From Bacteroidota bacterium (GTDB taxonomy: Bacteria; Bacteroidota; Bacteroidia; Bacteroidales; UBA10428), in NCBI GenBank assembly GCA_016699695.1, contig CP065006.1, positions 2,108,001 to 2,172,000 on the forward strand: 64,000 bases of DNA. Reading direction: 5' to 3'. Under the pieces are notes generated by a model. The model was not told where the DNA came from. It ran no database searches and saw nothing but the letters and a program-made list of their open reading frames with translations. Of the stretch, positions 34,966 to 43,681 are shown one piece after another. The position numbers and the translations under genes were made by a program. Positions within the stretch are counted from its first letter, which is position 1; each line of letters starts with the position of its first letter.

Positions 34966-35874
34966 TTAATTCCCCGATAGTTCCTTAAAAATAGCTTCTA
35001 AAGGGCGTTTTTCTGTTTGCATTTCCAGGAGACTGAGTCCTTTTTCCGATATCAGCTTAAATACCTGTTCGCGAAGGTCATCGCCTGTATCACTTTCGAG
35101 GTAAAATATTCTGGGCGATTCTTGTCTGATATTACGAATGGCAGGTATAGAACTAAATAAGGTTTTGTCTGCATCTTCTTTTAGTTCGATGCGTAAGGTT
35201 TGCCGATGGTTTTTACTCTGGCGCACCTCTTCAGTAGTTTTATCGGCTACAATTTTTCCTTTGTTAATCATTAGTACCCGATGGCAGATAGCTTCTACTT
35301 CCTGCAGAATATGAGTAGAAAGAAGTACAGTTTTTTCTGAGCCCAGATTTTTAATCAGTTCGCGGATTTCTGTAAGCTGCATGGGGTCGAGTCCTGTGGT
35401 TGGCTCGTCGAGAATAAGTAGTTGTGGGTTGTGTATCAGTGCCTGTGCCAGTCCTACGCGTTGTTTGTAGCCCTTTGATAGCTGCCCGATTTTCTTTTTT
35501 CTTTCCACACCTAAGCCTGTGAGGGCAATTATTTCATCAACACGTGCTGATAGATTCCTGATACCGTAAATTTTACCTGCGTAGCGCAGGTATTCCACTA
35601 CATATTGGTCGGAATACAATGGGTTATTCTCTGGAAGATATCCGATAAGGCGTTTAAGTTCAATGCCGGCCTCTTGTATGCTGGTGCCCTGAATAAGAAT
35701 CTGACCCTCGTCGGGGTGAAGTATTCCGCAAATGGCTTTCATGGTAGTGGATTTTCCAGCACCATTAGGTCCAATAAAACCTACAATTTCGCCTTTTTTC
35801 AGTTCAAAACTAATAGAATCAACGGCTTTTTGTTCGCCATATAATTTTGTAAGCCCGGATACTACAACACTCAT
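34966..35874 (-). CDS. ABC transporter ATP-binding protein, GldA-like
   Basis: From ATG 35874 the protein has 302 residues: Walker A GFIGPNGAGKSTT, the YLPENNPLY segment, signature LSKGYKQRVGLAQAL, Walker B LLILDEPTTGLDP and H-loop LLSTHILQE. The sequence before the chosen start overlaps the ribE end and is unlikely. YLPENNPLYSD and the C-terminal ~90-residue extension resemble GldA, the ATPase of the Gld ABC complex needed for gliding in flavobacteria. The permease partners (GldF, GldG) are not adjacent, so a different export role is possible. The gene starts 16 bases after ribE. Confidence 0.82.
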   Translation of the reverse strand: MSVVVSGLTKLYGEQKAVDSISFELKKGEIVGFIGPNGAGKSTTMKAICGILHPDEGQILIQGTSIQEAGIELKRLIGYLPENNPLYSDQYVVEYLRYAGKIYGIRNLSARVDEIIALTGLGVERKKKIGQLSKGYKQRVGLAQALIHNPQLLILDEPTTGLDPMQLTEIRELIKNLGSEKTVLLSTHILQEVEAICHRVLMINKGKIVADKTTEEVRQSKNHRQTLRIELKEDADKTLFSSIPAIRNIRQESPRIFYLESDTGDDLREQVFKLISEKGLSLLEMQTEKRPLEAIFKELSGN

Positions 35875-35890
35875 TTTTTTGTGGGTTTGT

Positions 35891-36496
35891 TTACCTGTAA
35901 GAGGCAAGCTGCTGTTTTACAATGCGGGCAATGTATTTGCCAATGATATCGAACTCTAGGTTTACCAGGCTGCCGGGTTTTAACTGATGAAAGTTGGTAA
36001 ACTCATAAGTATAAGGAATAATAGCAACCTGAAACGATTTTTCTTTCGAATTCACTACAGTCAGGCTTACTCCGTTTACAGTCACGGATCCTTTCTCAAC
36101 GGTTAAATAATCTTCCTGTAAGGGTTCGTATTCGAAGGTATAGTACCAACTTCCATTTGCTTCTTCTACCTTGGTGCACACAGCAGTCTGGTCAACATGA
36201 CCCTGCACAATGTGGCCGTCCAGCCTGCCATCGAGTTTGGCGCTACGTTCGAGGTTTACTTTGTTGCCCACCACCAGCTGGCCGAGGTTCGATTTTAACA
36301 GAGTTTCTTTGATGGCAGTTACTGTATAGGTATTTCCTTCTTTCGAAACTACGGTAAGACATACCCCATTATGCGAAATGCTCTGGTCGATTTTAAGATC
36401 GTTAACAAAAGAGCAGGACAGGCTCAGGTGCAGGTTTTCTTTTTCTTTTTTCAGCCCCACCACAAGGGCAGCTTCTTCGACAATACCGGTAAACAT
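35891..36496 (-). CDS. ribE: Riboflavin synthase alpha chain
   Basis: The 201-residue protein has two tandem lumazine-binding repeats: MFTGIVEEAALV with SISHNGVCLTVV in the first and GHIVQGHVDQTA with SVTVNGVSLTVV in the second. It dismutates 6,7-dimethyl-8-ribityllumazine to riboflavin. No other rib gene is near and no FMN riboswitch is visible in the short upstream region. It is divergent from punA and in tandem with the GldA-like ATPase gene. Confidence 0.95.
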   Translation of the reverse strand: MFTGIVEEAALVVGLKKEKENLHLSLSCSFVNDLKIDQSISHNGVCLTVVSKEGNTYTVTAIKETLLKSNLGQLVVGNKVNLERSAKLDGRLDGHIVQGHVDQTAVCTKVEEANGSWYYTFEYEPLQEDYLTVEKGSVTVNGVSLTVVNSKEKSFQVAIIPYTYEFTNFHQLKPGSLVNLEFDIIGKYIARIVKQQLASYR

Positions 36497-36630
36497 AAAT
36501 TGATTATTTTTGGAAGCGAAGGTATTAATTTGAATTGAGATTTCATGGACATACCTTTCTAAATCAAATCAGGTCGTATTTTAGTTTAGGTGGCTTAGAT
36601 CAGGAAATAAAGATAAAGTTCCAGAGCAAA

Positions 36631-37446
36631 ATGATAGATAAAATTCAACAAGCAGTATCTTTCTTAAAGAACCGGGGTATTGATGCACCTGAAACGGGAA
36701 TAATTCTCGGCACTGGCCTAGGTCAAATGGTCAACGAAATTAAAGTCGAATGTATTATTTCTTATGAAGATATCCCGCATTTCCCGGTTTCGACAGTCGA
36801 ATCGCATCATGGAAAGTTAATTTATGGCAAAATTGGCAACCGCAGGGTGATTGCAATGCAGGGCAGATTCCATTATTACGAGGGCTACTCGCTGGCTGAG
36901 GTTACCTTTCCGGTAAGGGTGATGAAATACCTTGGTATAAGGCAGCTTTTACTTTCCAATGCTGCCGGGGCATTGAATCCAAAGTTTAAAAAGGGCGATT
37001 TGATGCTGCTCGACGATCACATAAATTTTATTCCCGACAATCCACTTCGGGGAAAAAATCACGAAGAATTAGGACCTCGTTTCCCCGATATGAGCTGCCC
37101 ATACTCAACAGAATTGAATAATATGTTACACAATGTTGCAAAAAAGTTGGGATATGCATTGCAGCAGGGAGTGTATGTGGCGTTTATGGGGCCTAACCTC
37201 GAAACAAGGGCAGAATACCGCATGTTCAGGAATTTTGCCGATGCGGTGGGTATGTCAACTGTTCCGGAAGTGATTGTTTGTAACCAGATGGGTTTACCCT
37301 GTGCGGCCATTTCGGTGTTAACCGACGAGTGCGATCCTGATAACCTGAAACCTGCTGTGCTGGAGGAGATTCTTGAGGTGGCGGAACGTGCCGAAAAAAA
37401 AATGACAGCTCTCTTTGTTGAGCTTATCCGCGAACTAGGAGATTGA
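36631..37446 (+). CDS. punA: Purine nucleoside phosphorylase
   Basis: From ATG 36631 the protein has 271 residues, typical for the trimeric PNP family. It shows TGIILGTGLGQMVNEI, PHFPVSTVESHHGKLIYGKI, MQGRFHYYEGYSLAEV, LSNAAGALNPKFKKGDLML, AFMGPNLETRAEYRMFRNFADAVGMSTVPEV and VLTDECDPDNL. It cleaves purine nucleosides with phosphate. The frame extends to a TTG at 36535, but that upstream stretch is unconserved; a near-consensus -7 box (TATTTTAG, 36577-36584) lies within it, favouring ATG 36631. Confidence 0.93.
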   Translation: MIDKIQQAVSFLKNRGIDAPETGIILGTGLGQMVNEIKVECIISYEDIPHFPVSTVESHHGKLIYGKIGNRRVIAMQGRFHYYEGYSLAEVTFPVRVMKYLGIRQLLLSNAAGALNPKFKKGDLMLLDDHINFIPDNPLRGKNHEELGPRFPDMSCPYSTELNNMLHNVAKKLGYALQQGVYVAFMGPNLETRAEYRMFRNFADAVGMSTVPEVIVCNQMGLPCAAISVLTDECDPDNLKPAVLEEILEVAERAEKKMTALFVELIRELGD

Positions 37447-38058
37447 TCAGCGCATCGACACCAACATCACCAGCAAAGTAGCGATTAATCCGGTGAAATA
37501 GCCACTCAGCAATTCGGCGTGTGTATGTGCACGAAGCACCAAACGCGCCGAACCCAGCATTCCGCTTGCCAGAATCGCAGCTATCAGCCAGAAAAAGGGC
37601 TGTACTTGAAATAAGATAGAAATTGAAAGCAAAAGGCCGGTTATGCCTCCAGCACCTATCATGTGCATGCTGGTTTTATGAAAGACATTGATGAAAAGCA
37701 GGAGGATGGAGGTAGTCGCCGTGGCCAGGCTAAAAGCTATAATGACTCTCACAGGCATTACCCGCGACATGAAAATATGCATGGCAATCAGGCAAAAAGC
37801 TGTGAGACTTATGGGTAAAATCCGTTCCCGCCGTTCACTGATTTCATAATTGCCAATAAGTCGCCAGAATTTTAAAACGGGCAATAAGGATATGGGCAAC
37901 AGGATGCCAAAAACTAGTACAATGGCATAGCTGAATTTTTCCAGATTCCAGGGTACAGGATTTACAAAAACACCTGTATGATAAATCAGGTACAGGCCAA
38001 TCAAAGGTGAAAAAACGGGGTGAAAAAGGTAGGTGAGGAAACGCGCAATGAATACCAT
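37447..38058 (-). CDS. Multi-pass membrane protein, divergent PAP2-like
   Basis: The 203-residue protein has about five or six hydrophobic segments. Its polar blocks sit in the order of the PAP2 phosphatase signature but are diverged: ERRERILP (for K-x6-RP), FHKTSMHMIGAG (for PSGH) and GSARLVLRAHTHAELLSGY (for SR-x5-H-x3-D, with Glu in place of Asp). It may be a lipid phosphatase of altered chemistry or a non-catalytic relative. It lies 9 bases after rpoN, suggesting co-transcription, and its stop touches the convergent punA stop. Confidence 0.75.
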   Translation of the reverse strand: MVFIARFLTYLFHPVFSPLIGLYLIYHTGVFVNPVPWNLEKFSYAIVLVFGILLPISLLPVLKFWRLIGNYEISERRERILPISLTAFCLIAMHIFMSRVMPVRVIIAFSLATATTSILLLFINVFHKTSMHMIGAGGITGLLLSISILFQVQPFFWLIAAILASGMLGSARLVLRAHTHAELLSGYFTGLIATLLVMLVSMR

Positions 38059-38067
38059 GTAGCCCGA

Positions 38068-39516
38068 TTAAAGTTCTTTCCGCATGCGGGCAACAGGAAT
38101 ATTAAGCTGCTCGCGGTACTTGGCCACGGTGCGTCTGGCAATGAGGTATCCTTTATCTTTTAGTATGGCTGCCAGTTTATCGTCGGTAAGGGGTCGTTTT
38201 TTATGTTCGGCCTCGATGCAATCCTGCAGTATCTTTTTTATTTCGCGGGTCGATACCTCTTCGCCTGTATCGGTCTGGAGACCTTCGGAGAAGAAAAATT
38301 TAAGCGGAATAATACCAAAATGTGTTTGAATGTATTTGCTGTTAGCTACCCGCGAAATGGTCGAAATGTCCAGCCCTGTTTTATCAGCAATGTCTTTAAG
38401 GATCATGGGCTTTAGTTTGGTCTCATCTCCTTCGTCAAAAAATTCGCGCTGGTATTCGAGTATGGAATTCATAGTTACCAGAAGGGTGTTTTGCCTTTGT
38501 TTGATGGCATCGATAAACCATTTGGCCGAATCGAGTTTTTGTTTCACAAAGCTAACAGCTTCCTTTTGGTCGGCGGTAGATTTACCTTTGCTTGCCGCAT
38601 AGGAGCGAAGCATTTCGGAATAGGTACGACTCACCCTCAGTTCGGGAGTGTTTCTGCCGTTGAGGCTTATTTCGAGTTGTCCGTCGTTGTTATCGAGAAT
38701 AAAGTCAGGAATAATTACCTGTGAAGTTTTAATGCCTGAATCGCTGAAGGAACTTCCCGGTTTTGGATTGAGGTGAAGTATTTCATCTATAGCTTCCTTC
38801 ATTTCCTGATCGGTCAGGTTGAGTTTGCCTTGTATTTTGTCGTAGTGTTTTCGGGTAAACTCGTCGAAATGGTAACGAATAATCTCGTAAGCGTGGGCTA
38901 CAGGGCCTTGGGCATGCTGTTTGGCACGTATCTGAATCAGCAGGCATTCGCGTAAATCGCGGGCACCAACTCCCACGGGATCAAAATCCTGTATGATGCG
39001 AAGAATATCCAATAATTCTTCGTCTTTCACATGAATGTTGAGCGAAAAGGCCAGGTCGTCGGCAATGGCTTCTATTTCGCGGCGCAGGTATCCGTCCTCG
39101 TCGATATTGCCAATCAGGTATTCGGCTAGTGCATGCTGATGTTCACTAAGGTTACGCAGGCCCAGTTGTGCTTCGAGGTGATCGTGAAATGAGGCACCCA
39201 CGGAAAAGGGAATATCAGGTTTACGATCGTCCTTCGAATAATTTTGGGCATAGAGTTTATACGATGGAATATCGTCGGTATTGAGGTATTCGTCAATCGA
39301 AAAATCGTCTTTCCCATCATTTTCCTGGGTGGGGGTATCGGCAGGTCCATCGAGTTCTTTGTTGTCAGCTCCTTCTTCGAGTACAGGGTTTTCTTCCAGC
39401 TCCTTTTTAATGCGTTGCTCCAGTTGCATGGTTGGTATCTCCAGCAGCTTGATCATCTGAATTTGCTGTGGCGATAACTTTTGAAGCAGCTTTTGTTGTA
39501 AGCCCTGTTTTAACAT
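38068..39516 (-). CDS. rpoN: RNA polymerase sigma-54 factor
   Basis: The 482-residue protein has the Gln/Leu-rich activator-interacting region I (LKQGLQQKLLQKLSPQQIQM, IPTMQLEQRIKKELEENPVLEE), an acidic linker (about 55-95), the core-binding region and the C-terminal RpoN box ARRTVAKYREQL near residues 463-474. It directs transcription from -24/-12 promoters and needs an AAA+ activator; one is encoded at 43682-44911. An asnS terminator separates it from asnS upstream. Confidence 0.96.
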   Translation of the reverse strand: MLKQGLQQKLLQKLSPQQIQMIKLLEIPTMQLEQRIKKELEENPVLEEGADNKELDGPADTPTQENDGKDDFSIDEYLNTDDIPSYKLYAQNYSKDDRKPDIPFSVGASFHDHLEAQLGLRNLSEHQHALAEYLIGNIDEDGYLRREIEAIADDLAFSLNIHVKDEELLDILRIIQDFDPVGVGARDLRECLLIQIRAKQHAQGPVAHAYEIIRYHFDEFTRKHYDKIQGKLNLTDQEMKEAIDEILHLNPKPGSSFSDSGIKTSQVIIPDFILDNNDGQLEISLNGRNTPELRVSRTYSEMLRSYAASKGKSTADQKEAVSFVKQKLDSAKWFIDAIKQRQNTLLVTMNSILEYQREFFDEGDETKLKPMILKDIADKTGLDISTISRVANSKYIQTHFGIIPLKFFFSEGLQTDTGEEVSTREIKKILQDCIEAEHKKRPLTDDKLAAILKDKGYLIARRTVAKYREQLNIPVARMRKEL

Positions 39517-39556
39517 GGTACTTGAATCAAAAAAAATATCCTGCCCTAAAGATAAA

Positions 39557-39583
39557 AAAAAGGCCCGAAAAATTCAGGCCTTT
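39557..39583 (-). terminator. Terminator after asnS
   Basis: On the minus strand AAAGGCC (39583-39577) and GGCCTTT (39565-39559) form a 7-bp stem followed by a T-run (39558 downward). It lies 51 bases after the asnS stop and before rpoN, so rpoN likely has its own promoter. Confidence 0.7.
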
Positions 39584-39633
39584 GCATATTTTATAAGTTT
39601 TGAAGCTATGTTTCTGTGTGTCTGATAAACAGC

Positions 39634-41073
39634 TTAGAAATCGGCGTTTTTTGGTGTGCGCGGAAAGGGTATTACATCGCGTATGTTGCCCATGCCTGTA
39701 ATAAACAACATCAGGCGTTCGAATCCAAGGCCAAAACCACTGTGCGGCACACTTCCAAATTTGCGGGTTTCGAGGTACCACCACATTTCTTCGGTAGGCA
39801 GATTAAGTTCCTTCATGCGGTTAAACAGCTTGTCGTAATTGTCTTCCCGCTGCGAGCCTCCAATAATTTCGCCTATACCCGGGAATAAAATATCCATAGC
39901 ACGAACGGTTTTGCCGTCCTCATTCTGTTTCATGTAAAAGGCCTTAATTTCCTTTGGATAGTCGGTTAATATTACCGGACACTTAAAGTGTTTTTCTACC
40001 AGGTAACGCTCGTGTTCGCTTTGCAGGTCGGTACCAAAACCTTTTACCGGGTATTGGAATTTATTGGTTTTATTGGGCTTAGAATTTTCCAGTATGTCAA
40101 TGGCTTCGGTATATGTAAGCCGGACAAAATTATTTGTAAGTACGAAGCTGAGTTTTTCTAAAAGCTCCATGGCACGCTGATCCTGTGGTTTGCTCTTTTC
40201 TTCTTCCTGCTGGCGCTGGCTTAAAAATTCGAGGTCTTCGCGACAGTTTTCAAGAGCGTAGGTAATCAGATATTTTAAAAACTCTTCGGCCAGATCGGCA
40301 TTGTCTTTCAGCTCGTAAAAGGCCATTTCGGGTTCTATCATCCAGAATTCGGCCAGGTGACGGGCTGTATTTGAATTCTCTGCACGAAAGGTGGGGCCAA
40401 AGGTGTATATATCGCTCATGGCAAGGGCTGCCAGCTCACCTTCAAGCTGTCCTGAAACTGTGAGGTTGGTTTCGCGACCAAAGAAATCTTGCGAATAGTC
40501 TATTGTTCCGTCTTCTTTACGGGGGATTTTGTTGGGGTTAAAGGTCGAAACCCTGAACATCTCGCCGGCTCCCTCGCAGTCGCTGCCGGTAATAATGGGT
40601 GTGTGAATGTTGTAAAAACCTTTTTCGGTAAAGAATTTATGCACTGCAAATATCATGGCATGACGCACACGCGTAATGGCCCCAAAAGTGTTGGTACGAA
40701 AACGCAGGTGGGCTTTCTCGCGAAGAAATTCCAGGCTGTGTTTTTTAGGTTGAAGCGGATATTTCTCAGGATCGGCTTTTCCAATCACAGTAATCTTTGT
40801 GGCAATGATCTCCACCGCCTGTTCCTTGCCCTGAGAGGCTACCAGTTTTCCTTCAATAGCCACACTTGCGCCAACAGATATGTCTTTGATAAGCTGTTCT
40901 GTAAGCACTCCCTCAGCACCAACTACCTGTATATTGTTTATGCTTGATCCATCGTTTACCAGGATAAATTTTTCGTTGCGAAAAAAACGTACCCATCCTT
41001 TAATTAATACTTCCGAGCCAATGTTGCCTTTATCAAGCAGTTCCTTTATTTTAATGCGTTTTAAACCACTCAT
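39634..41073 (-). CDS. asnS: Asparaginyl-tRNA synthetase
   Basis: The 479-residue class II synthetase has an N-terminal OB anticodon-binding domain (about 15-110, [22 protein letters not shown]), motif 2 [21 protein letters not shown] and motif 3 [21 protein letters not shown] with the terminal [11 protein letters not shown], which is typical of AsnRS rather than AspRS. A promoter with full -7 box is just upstream. Confidence 0.96.
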   Translation of the reverse strand: MSGLKRIKIKELLDKGNIGSEVLIKGWVRFFRNEKFILVNDGSSINNIQVVGAEGVLTEQLIKDISVGASVAIEGKLVASQGKEQAVEIIATKITVIGKADPEKYPLQPKKHSLEFLREKAHLRFRTNTFGAITRVRHAMIFAVHKFFTEKGFYNIHTPIITGSDCEGAGEMFRVSTFNPNKIPRKEDGTIDYSQDFFGRETNLTVSGQLEGELAALAMSDIYTFGPTFRAENSNTARHLAEFWMIEPEMAFYELKDNADLAEEFLKYLITYALENCREDLEFLSQRQQEEEKSKPQDQRAMELLEKLSFVLTNNFVRLTYTEAIDILENSKPNKTNKFQYPVKGFGTDLQSEHERYLVEKHFKCPVILTDYPKEIKAFYMKQNEDGKTVRAMDILFPGIGEIIGGSQREDNYDKLFNRMKELNLPTEEMWWYLETRKFGSVPHSGFGLGFERLMLFITGMGNIRDVIPFPRTPKNADF

Positions 41074-41102
41074 TTCGATTTGAGATTTTTTATTTTGAAG
41101 TG

Positions 41103-41132
41103 CAAAAATAGTTTTTTTCGTTTGTTTATCAA
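41103..41132 (-). promoter_or_regulatory. Promoter of asnS
   Basis: On the minus strand TTG (41132-41130) and TATTTTTG (41110-41103) are 19 bases apart. Predicted start near 41096, leader about 23 bases to ATG 41073. Confidence 0.5.
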
Positions 41133-41304
41133 TTATTTTACCTAGTCAAATGGTTGAGAATTGGGCAGACTCATAATATGTCTATTCACATCGTCTGTTT
41201 TGTTTTGAGGTAGATCATACGTGAATGATTCGTCGTCTAATTTCTTTTCGTAATTTGTTACTTTAATCGGTTTTTCTTTTCCCTATAACAAATCTGTTAT
41301 CGGT

Positions 41305-41841
41305 ATGCAGTATATTATTACCAGTAACTATCAAAGTCCTTTTGGCGAGTTGGTGCTGGGCGATTACGATGGCAGCTTATGTCTGTGCGACTGGCGTTTC
41401 CGAAAGCAGCGCAGCCTTATCGATCAACGCATTCTCACTCTACTTTCTTCTGCCTTTTTGCCAGGAGAGACATCGCTTATTCTAGGTGTTAAATCTCAAC
41501 TCGACGAATATTTCAACAGTCAACGCAAAGTTTTTGATATTCCAATTTTGCTCGCAGGTACTGATTTTCAGAAGTTGGTTTGGAAGGAGCTTTTGAATGT
41601 GGGCTATGGAACTACCGAGACTTACCAGGGACTTGCTGCAAGACTTTCTAAACAGGATGCCATCAGGGCCATAGGAAGCGCCAATGGGGCTAATGCATTG
41701 GCAATTTTGGTGCCTTGTCACCGTATTGTGGGTCAGAATGGTAAGTTAATTGGCTATGCCGGTGGTCTCCAGGCAAAGAAGAAACTCCTCGAATTGGAGG
41801 GAGTGTATTTTTCCAACGGACAAAAGAGTTTGTTTGAATAA
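41305..41841 (+). CDS. ogt: Methylated-DNA-protein cysteine methyltransferase
   Basis: The 178-residue protein has an N-terminal small domain and a C-terminal DNA-binding/alkyl-acceptor domain with the LVPCHRIVGQNG active site (acceptor C138), FQKLVWKELLNVGYG and the YQGLAARLSKQDAIRAIGSAN helix. It removes O6-alkyl groups from guanine by suicide transfer to Cys. It lacks an Ada-type regulatory domain. Ogt and AGT names are used interchangeably; a single-domain repair enzyme is certain. Confidence 0.92.
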   Translation: MQYIITSNYQSPFGELVLGDYDGSLCLCDWRFRKQRSLIDQRILTLLSSAFLPGETSLILGVKSQLDEYFNSQRKVFDIPILLAGTDFQKLVWKELLNVGYGTTETYQGLAARLSKQDAIRAIGSANGANALAILVPCHRIVGQNGKLIGYAGGLQAKKKLLELEGVYFSNGQKSLFE

Positions 41842-41939
41842 ATACAAAAAAAATATGCTTCCATCTACTCAGGGAATTATTTAGAGTTATTTAGATTCAA
41901 TCTATATTAAGGTCCTTCGATAGCCTTTTTTTGGCGAGG

Positions 41940-41968
41940 TTTGTTAGTGGTTTATCAATTTACATTGT
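41940..41968 (+). promoter_or_regulatory. Possible promoter of sodB
   Basis: TTTG at 41940-41943 and TACATTGT at 41961-41968 are separated by 17 bases; the second element matches TAnnTTTG at 6 of 8 positions. Leader to ATG 41990 would be about 15 bases. Confidence 0.35.
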
Positions 41969-41989
41969 TCCACTTAAAACTATATTATT

Positions 41990-42565
41990 ATGGCTTTTGA
42001 ATTACCTAAATTACCCTATGGGCTGGATGCGCTGGCTCCGGTAATTGATAAACAAACCATGGAGTTTCATTATGGTAAACACCATCAGGCTTATGTAACC
42101 AACCTCAACAACCTTGTGCCAGGAACCCAGTTCGAGAAGGCCACACTCGAAGAAATAATTCTTGGTGCCGATGGACCTATTTTCAACAATGGAGCACAGG
42201 TGTGGAACCATACCTTTTATTTCGAGTCGTTTAAGCCAAATGGTGGTGGAGAGCCTCAAGGGGCCCTTGCAGCAGCTCTTGCAGCGCAGTATGGATCTTT
42301 TGCCGAGTTTAAAGAGCAATTCTCCAAAGCAGCGGCTACGCTGTTCGGTTCAGGTTGGGCCTGGCTTGTAAAAAAGCAGGATGGGAAACTCGAAATTGTT
42401 CAGGAAGGCAATGCAGGTAACCCGCTTCGCCGTGGTCTTACCCCACTGCTTACCTGCGATGTATGGGAACATGCTTACTACCTGGGTTACCAGAATCGTC
42501 GGCCTGATTATGTGAAAGATTTCTGGAATTTGCTGAATTGGGAACGTATCTCACAACGATACTAA
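41990..42565 (+). CDS. sodB: Iron/manganese superoxide dismutase
   Basis: The 191-residue protein has metal ligands in MEFHYGKHHQAYV, QVWNHTFYF and the DVWEHAYYLGYQNRRPDYV signature, with GSGWAWLV between. It converts superoxide to hydrogen peroxide and oxygen in the cytosol. The FNNGAQVWNH form is closer to iron-type enzymes, but Bacteroidota versions can be cambialistic, so metal choice is uncertain. No neighbouring oxidative-stress genes. Confidence 0.95.
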   Translation: MAFELPKLPYGLDALAPVIDKQTMEFHYGKHHQAYVTNLNNLVPGTQFEKATLEEIILGADGPIFNNGAQVWNHTFYFESFKPNGGGEPQGALAAALAAQYGSFAEFKEQFSKAAATLFGSGWAWLVKKQDGKLEIVQEGNAGNPLRRGLTPLLTCDVWEHAYYLGYQNRRPDYVKDFWNLLNWERISQRY

Positions 42566-42702
42566 GTACCCCAATTCATTGGTTACAATAGTTCTTTAAA
42601 TGACATTGCAATATCTCGCGCGGGCTGTTTTTCCACAAATGCAGTCCGCTGCCTTTGCACCAGGTATAATTGTTTTCTACTTCAGGCTTATTTGATTTAA
42701 GG

Positions 42703-43455
42703 CTATAAAACGCCCATGCTAAGTGCTTTCTGTAAATCTTCCGGTGTGTCGATGCCATGCGACTCGTATAGAGTTTCGGCTGTTTTTATTCTGAAGCCGT
42801 TTTCGAGCCAGCGCAATTGTTCAAGGGATTCGGCTTGTTCTAATTTGCTGGCATTTAATTGTGTAATCTCTGATAATATTTTTGAGCGATAGGCATACAT
42901 GCCAATGTGCATGAAAAAACTGTGCATGGCAAACCAGCTTGAGTGATCGTGCTGACGCAGGTAAGGAATAGGAGAGCGGCTGAAGTAGAGTGCTTCGCGA
43001 TTTTTGTTGATCACCACCTTCACCTTATTCGGATCAAACACCACTTCGTTGTTTTCTATTTTCTTAATCAGTGTGGCAATATCGGTTCCTTCCTCTTCGA
43101 AGCACGATTTTATTTGTTCTATCTGCCGGGGCTGAATAAAGGGTTCATCGCCCTGTACATTTATCACTATGTCGAACTGCCTGCCTGTTTGTTTCTGATA
43201 GTTCAACAGTGCCTCGTAGCAGCGGTCGGTACCCGATGGGTGCGCGGCAGAGGTCATAACCACCTTCCCCTGAAAGGCTAACACTGCATCTGATATACGG
43301 GTGTCGTCGGTAGCCACAACCACCTCGTCGAGGGCTTTGGAGGCTTGCTCGTACACGAGCTGAATCATAGGTTTACCTTTGATGTCGGCCAATGGTTTTC
43401 CGGGGAAACGGGTGGAGGAGAACCGGGCAGGAATAATACCAAGGAATTTGTTCAT
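42703..43455 (-). CDS. kdsB: CMP-KDO synthetase (3-deoxy-manno-octulosonate cytidylyltransferase)
   Basis: The 250-residue protein has the nucleotide-binding IIPARFSSTRFPGKPLADIKGKPMI, VVATDDTRI, VVMTSAAHPSGTDRCYEAL, VINVQGDEPFI and FSRSPIPYLR motifs. It activates KDO for attachment to lipid A, which shows that the organism makes KDO-containing LPS. It is convergent with sodB over a 137-base gap and is a single-gene unit. Confidence 0.95.
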   Translation of the reverse strand: MNKFLGIIPARFSSTRFPGKPLADIKGKPMIQLVYEQASKALDEVVVATDDTRISDAVLAFQGKVVMTSAAHPSGTDRCYEALLNYQKQTGRQFDIVINVQGDEPFIQPRQIEQIKSCFEEEGTDIATLIKKIENNEVVFDPNKVKVVINKNREALYFSRSPIPYLRQHDHSSWFAMHSFFMHIGMYAYRSKILSEITQLNASKLEQAESLEQLRWLENGFRIKTAETLYESHGIDTPEDLQKALSMGVL

Positions 43456-43571
43456 AGCTGTGGCATAAGTTTCAGTACAGGTGTAAACTTATAAAAAAGC
43501 CTTTACATTTTCGAAGATCCATTTAGGGCAGAAGGTTTTTTTACAAATAAGCCTAGCATGAGCTCAGGAGA

Positions 43572-43603
43572 TTGCCTGAAATTTTAAAAAAAATGTAATT
43601 TTG
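43572..43603 (+). promoter_or_regulatory. Promoter of the sigma-54 activator gene group
   Basis: TTG at 43572-43574 and TAATTTTG (full -7 match) at 43596-43603 are separated by 21 bases. Predicted leader about 72 bases to ATG 43682. No -24/-12 sigma-54 promoter was seen here. Confidence 0.45.
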
Positions 43604-43681
43604 TCAGGTTATCATGGTTTCATTTATATGAATAGCCATGGGAAGTTGGAAACAGACTACTGACAAAATTTCGGAATAGAA

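Noticed and set aside
36535..36630. Upstream extension of punA from TTG
   Set aside because: Not conserved, contains a promoter-like box, and would make the protein longer than the family norm.
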